DNA from: Crossaster papposus
Taxonomy: Eukaryota > Echinodermata > Asteroidea > Velatida > Solasteridae
Assembly (NCBI GenBank): GCA_037893245.1
Contig: JBAIAA010000415.1
Location: 310,001 to 374,000, forward strand
Direction: 5' to 3'
DNA length: 64,000 nt
Under the pieces are notes generated by a model. That model ran no database searches. It was given only the letters and a program-made list of their open reading frames with translations, and had not been told where the DNA came from. The stretch's first letter is position 1; the number at the start of each line of letters is the position of its first letter. Of the stretch, positions 10,591 to 22,342 are shown one piece after another. A program made the translations under genes and the position numbers.

Positions 10591-12639
10591 GGGTACGTTC
10601 AGACGGTGGCGTAAGTTAATCTAATCCAAAAATACTAAGTTAATCTGTTCGTTGGAACGCTCTAATCCACCCGCCCGGCGTAAGTTACGCGACCAAAATG
10701 GCGTAACTTACGCTTCCCAAAAGTGGCCAATTAGATTAAGTTGAGCGAAAGATAACGATCTCCCCCCGCTGCGATGAGCCGTGAAGTGCCGTTGGAACGC
10801 AACTGACCTGCAACTTCCGGTGGTAGTTTATTCACATTGACCTTTTTCGTAACAGGTCCAGGCCGTGCTCATTAGCCGGGCACGGACAAGGCGATATATT
10901 TGTGAACCCTTCGCAATGATGGCCACCGCGCCGAGAATACATCCGATTGCCCGTTGCCTTCGTTTGACAAACTGCCAAAAACGCCAACGGGTAGCGTGGT
11001 CTTGTTGACGCAATCGGTTGTTTTTCAGTCTTCTGAGCCTCTCCAGCACACGATTCATTATTCAACTCTCCGGCCTCGGAATCCGACGATCGTTCCCTTT
11101 TATCCCGAATACAGGCAAGCAAAAACGCGAGAAAAACTTTAGCATTGATCATCATCGGCGCCATTTTGATAACGCATGGCCTGTCGCACGTGCAATTACA
11201 TGAACATGTATGTGTGTGTACATTGTACATGTACACGGTTTATTTACCAGACCGTTTTACAAACCCTAGCTTAGGCCAGTCGGTCCACTGCGCTCCATAT
11301 CATAGCCAAACTGCATAAACAAAGCCGATATTGCGAAGAGGCTGGAGTTTGGAAAACGACAGTACGCTTGCCCTCTAATGTATACTGTATACTGTATGTA
11401 CATACAACACTGTCCATGGGCGGATACAGGGGGGGGGGTCCAAGGGGTCCGGACCCCCCCTTTTTTCTTGAGTGCAAAAAAAAAAAAAAACCAAAAAAAA
11501 AAAAAAAAAATGTATTTCACCTAACAATCAACGTACATACATGTACAGACGCATACATACGTGTATTATTCTCAAACCACACACACAAAATAACAACCAT
11601 ATAGACTATGATTTGAACGAGTGCAATAGGCGCTAACCACAGTGTTTATATATTTGTCACGTGACCTAAATTTAAGCTAAATTTATGTAAATTACTAAAC
11701 ACTAAATTGGAACAAACACGCCGCTTTTTCCACCGTTTGTAGAGACGGTCGGAATAAACCCCGCTAGCACAAGCGGGCGTTTGGCGTGTAGTTTTTTAAA
11801 GATTAAACACAACTTGTAACATTTTATTTTAACATACAACTTTAAATTAAACTTACTTAATAACTATTAGGGCTTGTAATTTGTTTATTATTTTAAATGG
11901 AGTCATTGCCGGTCGCTCCCAGCCAAATCCTGCCTATGTTAAGTATGCCTAAGGTTTATGACCAATTAACCGTTACCTCATTTTACACGTAGTGTGAGTC
12001 AGTGTGCGCTGTTTTTAAATCCAAACTTCCAATTCCGGTATCCATAATATACTCCTCTGGTCAAAATTTATTTCAAGTTATCATTCCAGCTAAAAATGGT
12101 AAATATTAGATTTTAAAAAAAAATGGTATAAAAATCAGGCTTCATATTGCCACAACATTAACAAAAAATAGGTAGAAATTGGCCTCAGATTGCGCCAGAG
12201 AGCACCTAATAAACCAAAAAAATTCAGGGCCCTTAAGCGGGCCCTGAACCCCGGCCGCAGGGAATTCGCGCTACGCGCTCGTGATGTGCGCTTTGCGTAC
12301 ATGCTTCCCAGTTACATGTACTCAAATTGTTACACACCCACATTTTTTTTTTACACACCCAATTCAAAAAATACTGCCTAAGAACTTGGGTGGACCCCCC
12401 CTTTATAAAAATCCTGGATCCGCCCATGCTGTCCTTGTTTCCCGCGCGCGCGCGCTTTAACCGGAAGGCTGAGAAAGTGGTGATTGCGTTGCGTAACCAC
12501 GATGGCATAACTAGACCAACTTTTCCGCCTGGGGAATGGCGTAACTTTCTCGTTTGAACGCAAGCATGTTTTTGATTAAAAACGGAATAACTTAGTATTT
12601 TTGGATTAGATTAACTTACTCCACCTTCTGAACATGCCC
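10591..12639. mobile_element. 2-kb TIR element with a nested hAT-like element
   Basis: The inverted ends exceed 45 bp: GGGTACGTTCAGACGGTGGC then TAAGTTAATCTAATCCAAAA on the left, with the reverse complement at 12590-12639. Two overlapping - strand frames (10828-11236) encode basic peptides in different frames and could be remnants of an element gene, but I recognise no domain. Most of the interior (11415-12428) is a second element. The flanks ATG and ATA give no clear duplication. Confidence 0.65.
11415..12428. mobile_element. hAT-like element nested in the 2-kb element
   Basis: The ends are inverted: CATGGGCGGATACAGGG on the left, and CCTGGATCCGCCCATG on the right, with G-rich/C-rich subterminal GGTCC runs. 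CTGTC directly flanks both sides, a possible partial target duplication. Poly-A/poly-C tracts (11443-11510) follow the left end. No transposase seen. Assignment to hAT rests on end similarity only. Confidence 0.55.
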
Positions 12640-12651
12640 ATAGTGTTTTAC

Positions 12652-12781
12652 CTTGTTGACCACAGCATCGAGATCATGGGTCCCGATGACCACCCGGCCG
12701 TTTCCTCTTGTTTTAAAGGTGATGTTGTGATTATCACCTGTCTTAAAAATCAGATGTCCTTGTTCTGTCACTATCTGGGGC
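12652..12781 (-). CDS. Isolated internal coding exon of an unidentified gene
   Basis: On the - strand a pyrimidine-rich tract ends in CTCTCATCAG, then 130 nt stay open and end in AACAAG followed by GTAAAA, a good donor. The exon enters in phase 2 and leaves in phase 0. It encodes 43 residues with short strand-like runs such as HLIFKTGDNHNITFKT and GNGRVVIG, which look like real protein. The style recalls the beta-strand extracellular repeats of sarcoglycans (beta-type), but that is only a guess. I found no partner exons on either side. The right boundary of the 2-kb TIR element lies only 13 bp downstream, so that element sits in the following intron. Confidence 0.5.
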
Positions 12782-12910
12782 CTGATGAGAGAAGAAAGAA
12801 GACAAAAAATAACCAACATTTTTTAGGAAAAAGGAAAACATCCTAAGATTGCAAACAAGAAAAGAAAGAGTTATTTCAAGAAAAACAAAAGGAAATCAAA
12901 AACAAGGGGA

Positions 12911-13164
12911 CTTATTTCGTGCCAGGATTATTTTGACATTGTTTTTCAAGAACCTCGATCCGAGATGGGTCAGGCCGGCATCTGTGGGTAGCACACCCTT
13001 TATATTTCCGGCCTCAATCGCTGCCAGCTAGTTGCCGACAGATATTTACGGCGTTGCTCGTGCCGTTTTTATCCTTCATTCGTTTTTGAATTCCAAAAAA
13101 ACATTGCGTGTATAAAAGTGATGGTGTATAGACAAGTCACACATTCGACACAAACTGGTTAATT
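12911..13164 (+). mobile_element. Family B TTAA element, decayed copy
   Basis: It retains TTCGTGCCAGGATTATTTTG, CCTCGATCCGAGATGGGTCAGGCCGG and the far end AACTGGTTAA, but with many changes. It aligns with 14292-14489 and 58655-58896. It ends 19 bp before a family A copy. Confidence 0.6.
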
Positions 13165-13182
13165 CACCAACAATGCCTTAAG

Positions 13183-13296
13183 TTAAAGGTAGTATACACC
13201 ATTGGTAATTTGTTGAATTATCAGGAATGGGTGGATTTGGGGGGTTGTATTTTATAGTAAATATCGTTTAACTACGATGGTGTATACTACCTTTAA
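13183..13296 (+). mobile_element. Family A mini-copy with perfect ends
   Basis: A 114-bp deletion derivative including both TTAA sites. The ends TTAAAGGTAGTATACACCAT and ATGGTGTATACTACCTTTAA are perfect reverse complements. The left 80 bp of family A is kept, through ATATCGTTTAAC; the rest of the interior is missing. Confidence 0.8.
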
Positions 13297-13399
13297 TTGA
13301 GAGTTTTAATGTTTACAACTCTTCTGTACCTGATTTTGCCGATTTCACGATAAAGTGCGTAGCTTGCACCATTTTCAAAATGGTCCAATTTGGAACAAT

Positions 13400-13860
13400 T
13401 TCTTACAGACCGTTTCACAAAACTTGGCGTAGCTGCGCAACATTTTCAACAGTGTTTACGACGACTGTTTGCGCATATTTGTGTTCTTTTGCAAAATCGT
13501 TGTATTACCTCCGATCCGCCCGCTATTTTGAAAATAGTTTTGTCTGACTTTCCGCGGAATCGTGCGGCAACGATAAATATACTGTCACAGGTAAAATAGT
13601 AATTCCTTTATTTTAATCATAAAACTGCGAGTGTCTTTCATGATTCATCAAGCAATAAGTTGAGCATTGATGACATACTCCACCTCAATTACGATTTATT
13701 GGTAAAATAGGTAATTTTCAGTCGTTGCGCTACATGTTACGCCACCTAAATTGACTGCGCAAACTAAGCCTCAATTTGTGCTCAAATCTGTGCAGCTAAG
13801 ACGTATATCAGCGTTTCAGATTCGCTGCATACAATTTGAAAGGTACACAACAAATTTAAC
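13400..13860. repeat. Repeat related to family H
   Basis: GTTTCACAAAACTTGGCG followed by TAGCTGCGCAACATT, and later TAAATTGACTGCGCAAACTA, match the arms of the repeat at 24160-24992. Both ends carry related GCGCAA-rich motifs in opposite orientation. Boundaries are approximate. Confidence 0.45.
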
Positions 13861-14009
13861 CATGTGGAGGGTTTTCTCAGATCACATCACATTTGGTAAG
13901 CTTAAAAAATAGAAAACTGCAGACTCACTACACAGTGCTACATGAAAATGATGAACTTTATTTTATCAAATCTTTTCCCTGAATTGTATTCATAATAACA
14001 AGATAATGT

Positions 14010-14750
14010 TTAAAGCTATAGTAGACCATTTGTCAGTTGTGCACTTTTATCGATTAAAGCAGCAGATGTGCTCAGAATCTTTTTTTTAAATGTGCTTTGC
14101 AAACAACCTGATGGAGTTTTGTCTCTGTGAATGCTGTACATATTCAGGGAAAACAATATTTTAAGAATTCAATTTTAAATCATAATTTGCAGAGTCCCAA
14201 TTTGAATTTGCCCCACATCAGCGTTCGGGGCGCGTTCTCATTCAGCCAAATGCAGAACTGTACACGCGTGTCTTATTCACTAAACTGACCATTAACCAGT
14301 TCGCGCCGGGATTATTTTAACATCACCGAGCCGAGGGGCGGGATTATTTTTAACGAAACTCGATCCGAAGCGGGTTCAGGCCGATAGTGCCGGGAAGCAC
14401 ACCCACGTATTTCCGGGCTTGCTCGTTTCGAATCTGGGGAAAACTTTGCATTTATATACGTCAACCGCCATCAAGCGCGAACTGGTTAACAGCACCAACG
14501 TTAGCGTTTGAACTCTTTCGTGCATCATATGGTAGATATTACAAACTAACTTTACAAATGCATCTCTTTCTCTGTCTCTATTAAAGACGCATCTTTGTAA
14601 ATGACCTTATTTTAATATTTCCTTCAAAATCATCAATTTAAAGGATATACATAATGTCAATTAATATCTTAACAACAAGTAAGCTTTCAACAATAATTTG
14701 TTTGGTTACTTTTTTTAGGAATAGCTGCGAAAGGTATACTTCAGCTTTAA
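14010..14750 (+). mobile_element. Family P TTAA element, copy 3 (best-preserved ends)
   Basis: It is bounded by TTAA at 14010-14013 and 14747-14750. The inverted ends are AGCTATAGTAGACC and GGTATACTTCAGCT (11 of 14 match). The interior aligns with copies at 4598, 7762 and 46600. It is interrupted by a complete family B element (14292-14489). No recognisable coding sequence. Confidence 0.65.
14292..14489 (+). mobile_element. Family B TTAA element nested in family P
   Basis: The ends are TTAACCAGTTCGCGCCGG and GCGCGAACTGGTTAA, including the flanking TTAA on both sides. The interior carries the family blocks GAAACTCGATCCGAAGCGGG and GGGAAGCACACCCACG. It is slightly shorter than the roughly 240-bp full copies. 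Confidence 0.8.
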
Positions 14751-15214
14751 ACTACATTTATACTTAACCCACCTTTGATGTGTCTTTACTCATTGTTGTA
14801 TTACTACAATATCATTGTTGTATTATTACAATGTGCCATTGTTTTCTGATATTCACAGGCAAAAGAGATAATATTCAAGTGTCCAAGACACAACATTCAC
14901 AGACGGGGAAACACTTGAGATAATGGATTGATTCTCCAAGGATCTTTTTGAATTATGACGACTTCCTTATTATTTCCTGTATTAAAAGAAATTGGGGGCA
15001 TACAAAATATGTGATCGTCCACGACGAAAGGGTTGTAAAGTACATGTAGGCATTTTGACGTTTTGAGATATTTAGAGAAATGAAATCTACAAGAAATAAC
15101 CTTTAAAATGATGTATTACAAGACATATAGTTGGTATTTATGGTTAGCTACAAGTAACACTGAAGATGAAAATTCTTTGTTTTTGATTGTTTTTCACATA
15201 TTTTAACCCTATAG
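14751..15214. other. No gene seen
   Basis: AT-rich sequence with a short local duplication of ATTGTTGTATTACTACAATA-like motifs near 14790-14835. No exon found. Confidence 0.4.
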
Positions 15215-15600
15215 TATAACCACCCTGAGTCCATCAAAATCCATTTCCTGTTTTGGAGGATTTTAGCGGATTCAGGATACCTCCATATTGAACAACTGGA
15301 GGAGTGTGATGGATTGAGGATTTTAAGCCTAGCGTTACTGCAGGAGTTTGATGGATTCAGGATACAGAAATTCAGGTGATGGACTGTGATGGACTCTATG
15401 GAGAAACGCCCTGCAATTTTTTGTATGCCACCTAGGTATCCTGAATCCGTCACAGTCCATCAAACTTTTGCTGGTGGATTATGATGGACTCAGGATCTCT
15501 CCAGAATGCATACTGGTGGAGTCTGATGGACTCAGGACACCAGCAGTTTTTGCAAACCAAAATTGGTGGACTGTGGCAGATTCAGGATACTCTAGCCGTG
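15215..15600. repeat. Diverged short-motif repeat block
   Basis: Variants of GATGGACTCAGGATACCTCC recur about ten times in both orientations (for example 15220-15240, 15355-15370, 15480-15545, 15560-15585). The copies are too diverged for one fixed period. Frames across the block are repeat-derived. Confidence 0.6.
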
Positions 15601-15757
15601 AGGGAGTTAGGGTTAATTGTCCTTTTCTCAAAATAATAACGATGAGAAATAGTTATGACTTGTGAAACCTCCTAAAAACACCCTCCCCTTCTCATAATGA
15701 GTTCTGACTTGGCTATAACTCTAGGATTGATAAAACAAAATTAAATTAAAAAAAAAG

Positions 15758-15860
15758 GATCATTCCTTGAAGTATGCCAGCATTAACCGGTTTCTCCTTG
15801 CTATTTTCTTGCAAAAGCACTTCACCTCTAACCTTATTAGGTCTGACAGAAAAGAAATCC
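15758..15860 (+). repeat. Dispersed repeat, inverted relative to 63840-63930
   Basis: ACCGGTTTCTCCTTGCTATT and TTCTTGCAAAAGCACTTCA match the reverse complement of 63851-63925 almost base for base. Type of element unknown. Confidence 0.6.
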
Positions 15861-16619
15861 ACAAAACCCAGCGTTACAAGTCCTTCAATTTCTCATGTGA
15901 CCGAGAATCGTTCTAATAAATAAAAAAACAAAACGTAAGCATCATGTATGATTACGCTCCTTTCCAATAAACATGTAGCATGTTAGTTGTTACAAACACA
16001 AAACACAAAAGTTACAACACAAAATTCGTTGAGCACGCGCGTGTCATATCACATACGCGGGAAAATAATCCTATGATATGCAGACCTACTGTTGAAACCT
16101 TCAAGTTACTGGGAAAATATTTACGACAAAAATTGACGACTAGTCGTTAGAAAATTCACGACTAGTTTTTCACGACTAGTCGCGAACAAATTCACGGCTG
16201 TTTATGTCCCTCCAGGGCCAATATAGAAAAACCTTCCCCAACCCAGGGGTAAAAAATGACAAAATGTTGAGAATTATTTTAGGATTCAGCAGCTACATGT
16301 CATACCTCCATGCATGTACAGTAAATGTGCATGTTTGTATTAACTGAACACCAACACTCCAGGCCTGACATCTTGAACATCAATCAAGACAACTTAGCAA
16401 GTCTGTACTATTCCAGTCAAGGACCCAAGTTGTAGTATATGTAGTAAGCGCTAGATTTCATGGTAAAAATGTGTCTGATCTTTGGCACCAAAGACCCTGG
16501 AAGCTACTGTTTAATTTCAGGACTTGCCCCCTGCATGCCCTGGTAATCTTTCAAGCATGGTATCTAGTATCTGTGGTTTGGAAAGCTGTGAAACACATCA
16601 AAAACAGAAATGACTTGAC
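15861..16619. other. No gene seen; local CGACTAGTCG palindromes
   Basis: ACGACTAGTCG recurs three times within 16133-16185, each copy a short palindrome. Otherwise unremarkable AT-rich sequence. Confidence 0.4.
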
Positions 16620-17021
16620 TTAAAAGTTAGGCTACACCATCCCTAATTGCTTGAATTATGGGGAATGGGTTGATTTTTGGGGTTGTATTTTATAGTAAAT
16701 ATCGTTTAACTGACCTCTCCGAAGTTTCACAATCATGGATGCTGAGCCAAGCAAGAACAACGAGGTTCATTTTGAACCGGCGTCGGGCAGTGGTTTTAAT
16801 ATGTTGTTCTTGTTATTTTCGCGATCGCCGTCTGGCGATTGTGTTTTTTTTAGTACAAAATTCAATTTTTGTTTAACAATTAGGGATACTGGATATCTAG
16901 TGCAATCATTTTGCTGGATGCCTAGAATCATTTCAATTTACTTTCAAATAGGTAAGATATTTTTTAAATAATTCGGTCGTAAGATTTTTCGACACCTGCA
17001 AATGGTGTATCGTACTTTTAA
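16620..17021 (+). mobile_element. Family A TTAA element (16.8 kb copy)
   Basis: TTAA at both ends with diverged TIRs (AGTTAGGCTACACCATCC and AATGGTGTATCGTACT). It carries the conserved ATGGATGC block at 16735 and the internal hairpin ATCGCC-GTCT-GGCGAT (16824-16839). Confidence 0.75.
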
Positions 17022-17376
17022 CTTCAGGCATCATGAAAATGCTTCATGTACTAAAATGGAGATTGTGCTGGTAAAATTGGGATTTGCCCTACACAGATGT
17101 ATTATTATTTTGTTATCATGTAGGTCACTGTATACTCGGTGTTGTCTCAAGAGATTATTAGAAACAAAATCACTGTGGTGTTTCATATGTCCTGTGGACC
17201 TGAAATCAATTGATGTCCACAGAAAAAGGTTTGTGGATTGTGGAGTCGCACATGTCCACAGTCCACTTTGCTCTTTCTAAAAAGAGTTTTGTTTTGTTAG
17301 GGAACATAGGGTGAAGATTATCTGTAGAAAAATGATGGGGGAAAATATAAGAACTACTGCCTGATACCGGTTAAAC

Positions 17377-17515
17377 ATTTTTTGCTTTTCTCATCATCCA
17401 TGATTGTAAAACTTCGGACAAGTCATTCAAACGATATTTACTATAAAATACAACCCCCAAAATGCACCCAATCATGATAATTCAAGCAATTACCAATGGG
17501 GTATCCTACGTTTAA
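17377..17515 (-). mobile_element. Family A fragment
   Basis: Only the ATG-containing half is present, in reverse: CATCATCCATGATTGTAAAA through CCAATGGGGTATCCTACGTTTAA. The other half is absent. Its terminal TTAA (17512-17515) is also the first four bases of the repeat shared with position 5. Confidence 0.65.
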
Positions 17516-17542
17516 CTACACGAATATAAAGGAATGTCCACC
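17512..17542 (+). repeat. Second copy of the window-start repeat
   Basis: TTAACTACACGAATATAAAG then GAATGTCCAC matches 5-35 with one difference. It starts at the TTAA that ends the family A fragment. Confidence 0.5.
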
Positions 17543-18460
17543 GTATGGATGGATGTTCATTGAAAATGCACAAAACAAAGCAGGCGACAGAATAGAAGGC
17601 AAATTGCCTTCATCTCGCGTGTGCAGGGGGCTAGGCAAAGTTTAGTTTACAAAATAATAAATATATTCAAACTGTCAGAATCTTTATATTCCATCTCAAT
17701 TCAGAAAAGTACAGAAATTCTGGTACCAGTGGATGAATAACAATTCTGCCCAGGGACAGATTAGCGGTATTGTATTGCTGGGATTCTTTCTAAAGCTCTA
17801 TGGTTTCGAAACTTTTCAGTCGACTTCCAGCAAATATTTCTCTCTTTTCAACTGAGAACAAAGTACAAGTACAGTTACTTATGTGCTTTCAGCCTTTTCA
17901 AAAGCTTTCAACAAATCTGACTTGCAAAATGACTCACCAATGTTCCTGGTTACTCTAAAGATTTCCTAACAAAACATGTTGTTTGCAAACAACTCTTTTA
18001 AGTACATGTACATGTACAGGTATGACTCAACTCTAAAGTAACTTTCATGCAAAGAAATCTTGCAAACTACAGGCATAACAATAACATGTGGTGTTAGGGC
18101 CGGACAGCAAGACCTTTAATTACAAATGTACCTCCGCCCATCCCTGATGGCGGAGGTTATATTCACCAATGTCTGCCTGTCTGCTGGTTTGTCTGTTGGT
18201 TTGTCTGTTGGTTTGTCAGGCTGTTTGTCTGTCTGCTTGTTCGACGTTAGCACGATTACAGACAAACTACAGAAGGGATTTTAACATGGTACATCTTATG
18301 GGTCAATGATAATTCCATTAAATATCAGATTATATTCGGATCAGGAATCTGACATTTTTTACATTGAGAGATTTTGCAGTTTGGGTGCAATGTATGTAAG
18401 TGAGAATTACATACAACAAAATAGAGTTTGTTTATAGAAAGAATAGTTAGAAGGGAATAA
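17543..18460. other. No gene seen; GTCTG-rich microsatellite
   Basis: Bases 18170-18240 are an imperfect repeat of GTCTGTTGGTTT and GTCTGCTT units. It is preceded by GATGGCGGAGGTTATATTCACC, a dispersed-repeat-like lead. No exon found. Confidence 0.45.
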
Positions 18461-18810
18461 GGGTAGGAATAGGATACACATTGGCAATTGCTTGAATCAT
18501 CATGAATAGGTGGATTTGGGGTGTTGTATTTTATAGTGACCTGTCCAAAGTTTTACAATCATGGATGCCGAAAAAACAGCGTTTGTTTTCAACAGGCGCC
18601 TAGCACTAGCAGTTATTCTTATGTTATTTTAGTTTGTTCGCAATCGCCGTCTATTTTTCTATTTTCTATTTTTCGGAACAATTACAGAATATTTAGCGCA
18701 ATAATTTTGCTGGATGCCTAAAATCATTTACTTTCAAACAAGTAATATATTTCTTAATAATTTGGTAGTAAATATTTTTGGTATCTGCAAATGGTGTATC
18801 CTACGTTTAA
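18461..18810 (+). mobile_element. Family A TTAA element (18.6 kb copy)
   Basis: The left end is worn (AGGAATAGGATACACATTGG). The right end is AATGGTGTATCCTACGTTTAA. It carries ATGGATGC (18561) and a truncated hairpin arm AATCGCC. Its right TTAA (18807-18810) is the left TTAA of the adjacent family B copy. Confidence 0.75.
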
Positions 18811-19047
18811 CCAGTTCGCGCCGGATGACGTATATAAACGCAAAGTTTTCCCCAAATTCAAAACAGATGACGCATAAACACGCCAAGTTCAAGTTCGGAA
18901 ATGTCTGTCAGCAGTGAGCAAGGCTGGAAATGCGTGGGTGTTTTTCCCGGCACTATCGGCCTGAACACGCTTCGAATCAAGTTTCGTTAAAAATTATCTG
19001 GCCTTCGGCTCGGTGATGTTAAAATAATCCCGGCGCGAAATGGTTGA
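18807..19047 (-). mobile_element. Family B TTAA element (18.9 kb copy)
   Basis: TTAACCAGTTCGCGCCGG at the left and CCCGGCGCGAAATGGTTGA at the right, so the right TTAA has mutated to TTGA. The orientation is reversed relative to 14292-14489. It shares its left TTAA with family A. Confidence 0.8.
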
Positions 19048-21276
19048 GGACTACAGACCTCATAAAAATTGTTTGATGGTTGTTATATTATTTTTATTAA
19101 ATACAAAAAATAAGCATAAAGATATGATTATTCATACACCACTTTAGAGATCTGGCAAAGCTAATTGACTTTTTGCACATATTTCATGTATTTGTGCCTA
19201 ACTGGAAGCATCAGAACAATTTTATAAAGTAATACAAAAAAGCAGCTAGCAAAGACTTTATTGATAAATTATAAAAGAAAATCGGGACAACTTTTACTTA
19301 ACGTACAGTATTTACGAGAAGTGGCTTATTGGGTGCATTAATTGTACTACCCCACAAGTTGGTCTTTGTAAAATGGTACCCCACAAGAGAAATTCTTAAG
19401 AAGTCCAACATGTACTTGCTCTTTGGTACGCATATGTATAGTACCAGTACTTGTCAAATATTATATTTACAGACGAAATGTCAAGGACTAAAATTGAAAT
19501 GGCAGAATCAACCTAAGAAGTTTCTAAATTTCACTAAAATTTCACGCAAAATCTAATTGTAAAAGTGACAAACTTGATGGAAGTAGTAGTTCTAGGGTTT
19601 GGCTCTGTATGCCTCTGCCATACCAGCAGTACATTGACATGAACTTTCAAACACCAAACCACAAACCATGCACAAACTAAACAACTCATGGATTAGTTTT
19701 ATAAGTTTATTGCCAGAGCCAGTGAACTCCACCACATCCAAATAAACTGGCTCCCAGTTGGCACCAAAGGGGGCGGTTCCCTACCACCTGATCAACCTCA
19801 CAATGGAGTACAGTGCAGTGTGTGTATGACCACTTGGGTACCTGGGTACTGGAGGAGGCCATGTTTGTTCAACAACTTTCAAGAGGGGGAGGCCTTGGTG
19901 TTTTTCAAAGCATGCACTGGTTGGGTAAACCTCTCATAGATTTTTATGGTGCAGTATTCTACAAAACACAGGTTTTGCAATAAAAGCTCATCTGATAGTT
20001 GATAAGTACCACTGTCAAGTGACCTTTCGATAATCTTTAATTTGCAAGTCACTGTCTAATTCTTAATGATTGTGAAATAGGAATGCAGTGTGTGCGAATG
20101 AGCAAAAATCCAGAATTTGCTTGATCCATATCTTTGACTTATTCTTATTCTTATTTCGGCCAATAGAACTAGTGAACAATACATTAGGGGAAGAGTATAA
20201 GAAATGGGATAGATAGAGGATTAAGATAAACGAAACATATAAACCAATTTGTGATGGCCAGGATCAACAAAAGTGTACGTACTCAAACACTGAAAGCTTG
20301 TTGGTCCAAAGCTTACACTTTAAATTCTCTGGAATTTTCTGGAATCTTGAGGTTTGCCATTTTATTATGTCCAAGGTATGGTCTTTTCATAAAGGCATAC
20401 CCATTAAAGGCATGAAAGGTCCTTTATCTATGATGTAATAAGGTAACCCTTCAGTGTGCCAAGATGTGTTGGCTACTAAAGTGTTTATGCAAAGCCACAT
20501 GTGTTATACCATTCAAGGCCTTTCTCAGTATTATCCATCTACTCAACTGTTTAACAGGTTGTAATCCACTAATTCAGTAGGCTCAAGACTGAGAAATACT
20601 AATCCTTGATAACATTTGTTTATTCTGCCAGGGTGCTGCCATGTGTGCTTCAACAACCAGCCCCCCCCCCCCCCCCCCCCCTCTTTAAAAAAAGAAAAAA
20701 AGAAGAAAAAGTTGATCTAAAGTGTTTTGGAGGACACTGGTTTAGAGGATACAATACTGGCCCTCAGGCTTCTTGGCAATCCCCATGGGGCAACATACAT
20801 TGTAAGCTGTACCTTGTGCAGTGGGACATTGGACAAGACAGGGTCTTTAGGTCACATGTTATGGATGGGCCATAAACAGGTCCAAGGTGAAATGTCATCT
20901 GGCCACTAAATTCACTGTGTGATGTGGCACATGATATAAAGTCTGTGAATGTGATGCATGCTTGACTGGTACCATGATACCATTTTATTTGGCTATAACT
21001 TTACACACCTTCGGTTTTCATATCCTTCACTGCACAGTGGTCTGAAAAATTGTCAGAATTATCATACATGTATACCAGTTAGTGCTGGGCGAGCAGTGAT
21101 TTTTCCCACTCAAGTATTTGTGAATAAACTACTAGCGAGTAATCAAGTACTTCCGAGCAGTTGTTGCAATTTTCACAAGAGGGGATAATGACAGTCACAC
21201 GTGTTTATCACCATGTGTTTTCATTCAAAAGCATAACAGTAATTTCTCAGCGAGCTTGGTAGTAATTTGGTTCCTT
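19048..21276. other. No gene seen; long homopolymer
   Basis: A C-run of more than 20 lies at 20660-20682, followed by an A/G-rich tract. A 60-codon open frame at 20727-20909 has no splice or domain support. The stretch could hide UTR or intron sequence, but I see nothing decisive. Confidence 0.4.
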
Positions 21277-21615
21277 TTAAATACACCATTTGCAGATATC
21301 CACAATATTTATTACCGAATTATTAAGAAATATCTTACTCATTTTAAAGTAAATAATGATCCTAGGCATTCAGCAAAATGATTGCGCTAGATATCCTGTA
21401 ATTATTCCGAAAAATGGAATTTTATAAAGATAACATAAGAATAACTGCTCGGCGCCAGTTGAAAACAAACGCTTTTCTCGGTGCTTTTTTTCGGCATCCA
21501 TGATTGTAAAACTTCGGACAGGTCAGTTAAACGATATTTACTATTAAATACAACCCCCTAAATCTACCCATTCATGATAATTCAAGCAATTACCAATGGT
21601 GTATCTTACCTTTAA
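21277..21615 (-). mobile_element. Family A TTAA element (21.4 kb copy)
   Basis: Reverse copy with TTAAATACACCATTTGCAGA at the left and ACCAATGGTGTATCTTACCTTTAA at the right (split by TTAA). The left TIR has lost part of AGGTAGG. The hairpin region is deleted. Confidence 0.75.
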
Positions 21616-21945
21616 TTAAAGCATTCCACGCTTCATTTTTACAAAGCAGATTATTAAAAAAACACCATCTTTATTAGACAGACATACATACATGTATTCA
21701 TAGTTTTATCAGCTGATGGTAATGACTTTCAGTAAGATCATATAACAGAGCTGTAATAAAAAAAATGGCTAGTGGGTGACAATGGCAAATAGAATATGTA
21801 AGGGGCATCATTGAACTAGATCAAGACTATCCGAAACGGGCTTCTACGGCTATTGTCAATATTTCCCTGTGTAGTTGTATTAAAATAGCGGCCGATACAT
21901 TTGGTCCCTCTTCTTTCATGTCCCAAAATCCCAATCCAAAAATGT

Positions 21946-22342
21946 TTAAAGGTAGAATAAACCATTTGCAGATATCAAAACAATTTACTTCCGAATTATT
22001 AGAAAATATATTACTTATTTGAAAGTAAATAATGGTTGTAGGTATTAATTAGCAAAAGAATTGCGCTAGATATCCTATAATTGTTCCGAAAAAATTGAAT
22101 TTTATAAAAATTAATAAAAAAATCATGATCGCCAGACGGCGATTGCGTAAAAAACAAGAACAACATAAGAACCACTGCCTGACGCCGGTTGAAAACAAAT
22201 GCCGTTTTTCTTGCTTTTCTTGGATCCATGATTGTAAAACTTCGGACACGTCAATTAAACAATATTTACTATAAAATACCACCCCTAAATCGTCCTATTT
22301 ATGACAATTCAAGCAATTACCAATGATGTATCCTACCTTTAA
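21946..22342 (-). mobile_element. Family A TTAA element (22.1 kb copy)
   Basis: TTAA at 21946-21949 and 22339-22342. Reverse orientation, with the hairpin ATCGCC-AGAC-GGCGAT at 22128-22143 and the ATGGATCC block (22220s, reverse). Only about 330 bp separate it from the previous copy, in the same orientation. Confidence 0.8.

Noticed and set aside
20650-20909. Coding exon after the C-tract
   Set aside because: Two overlapping frames, no acceptor or donor, and the Pro-rich start is the C-homopolymer itself.
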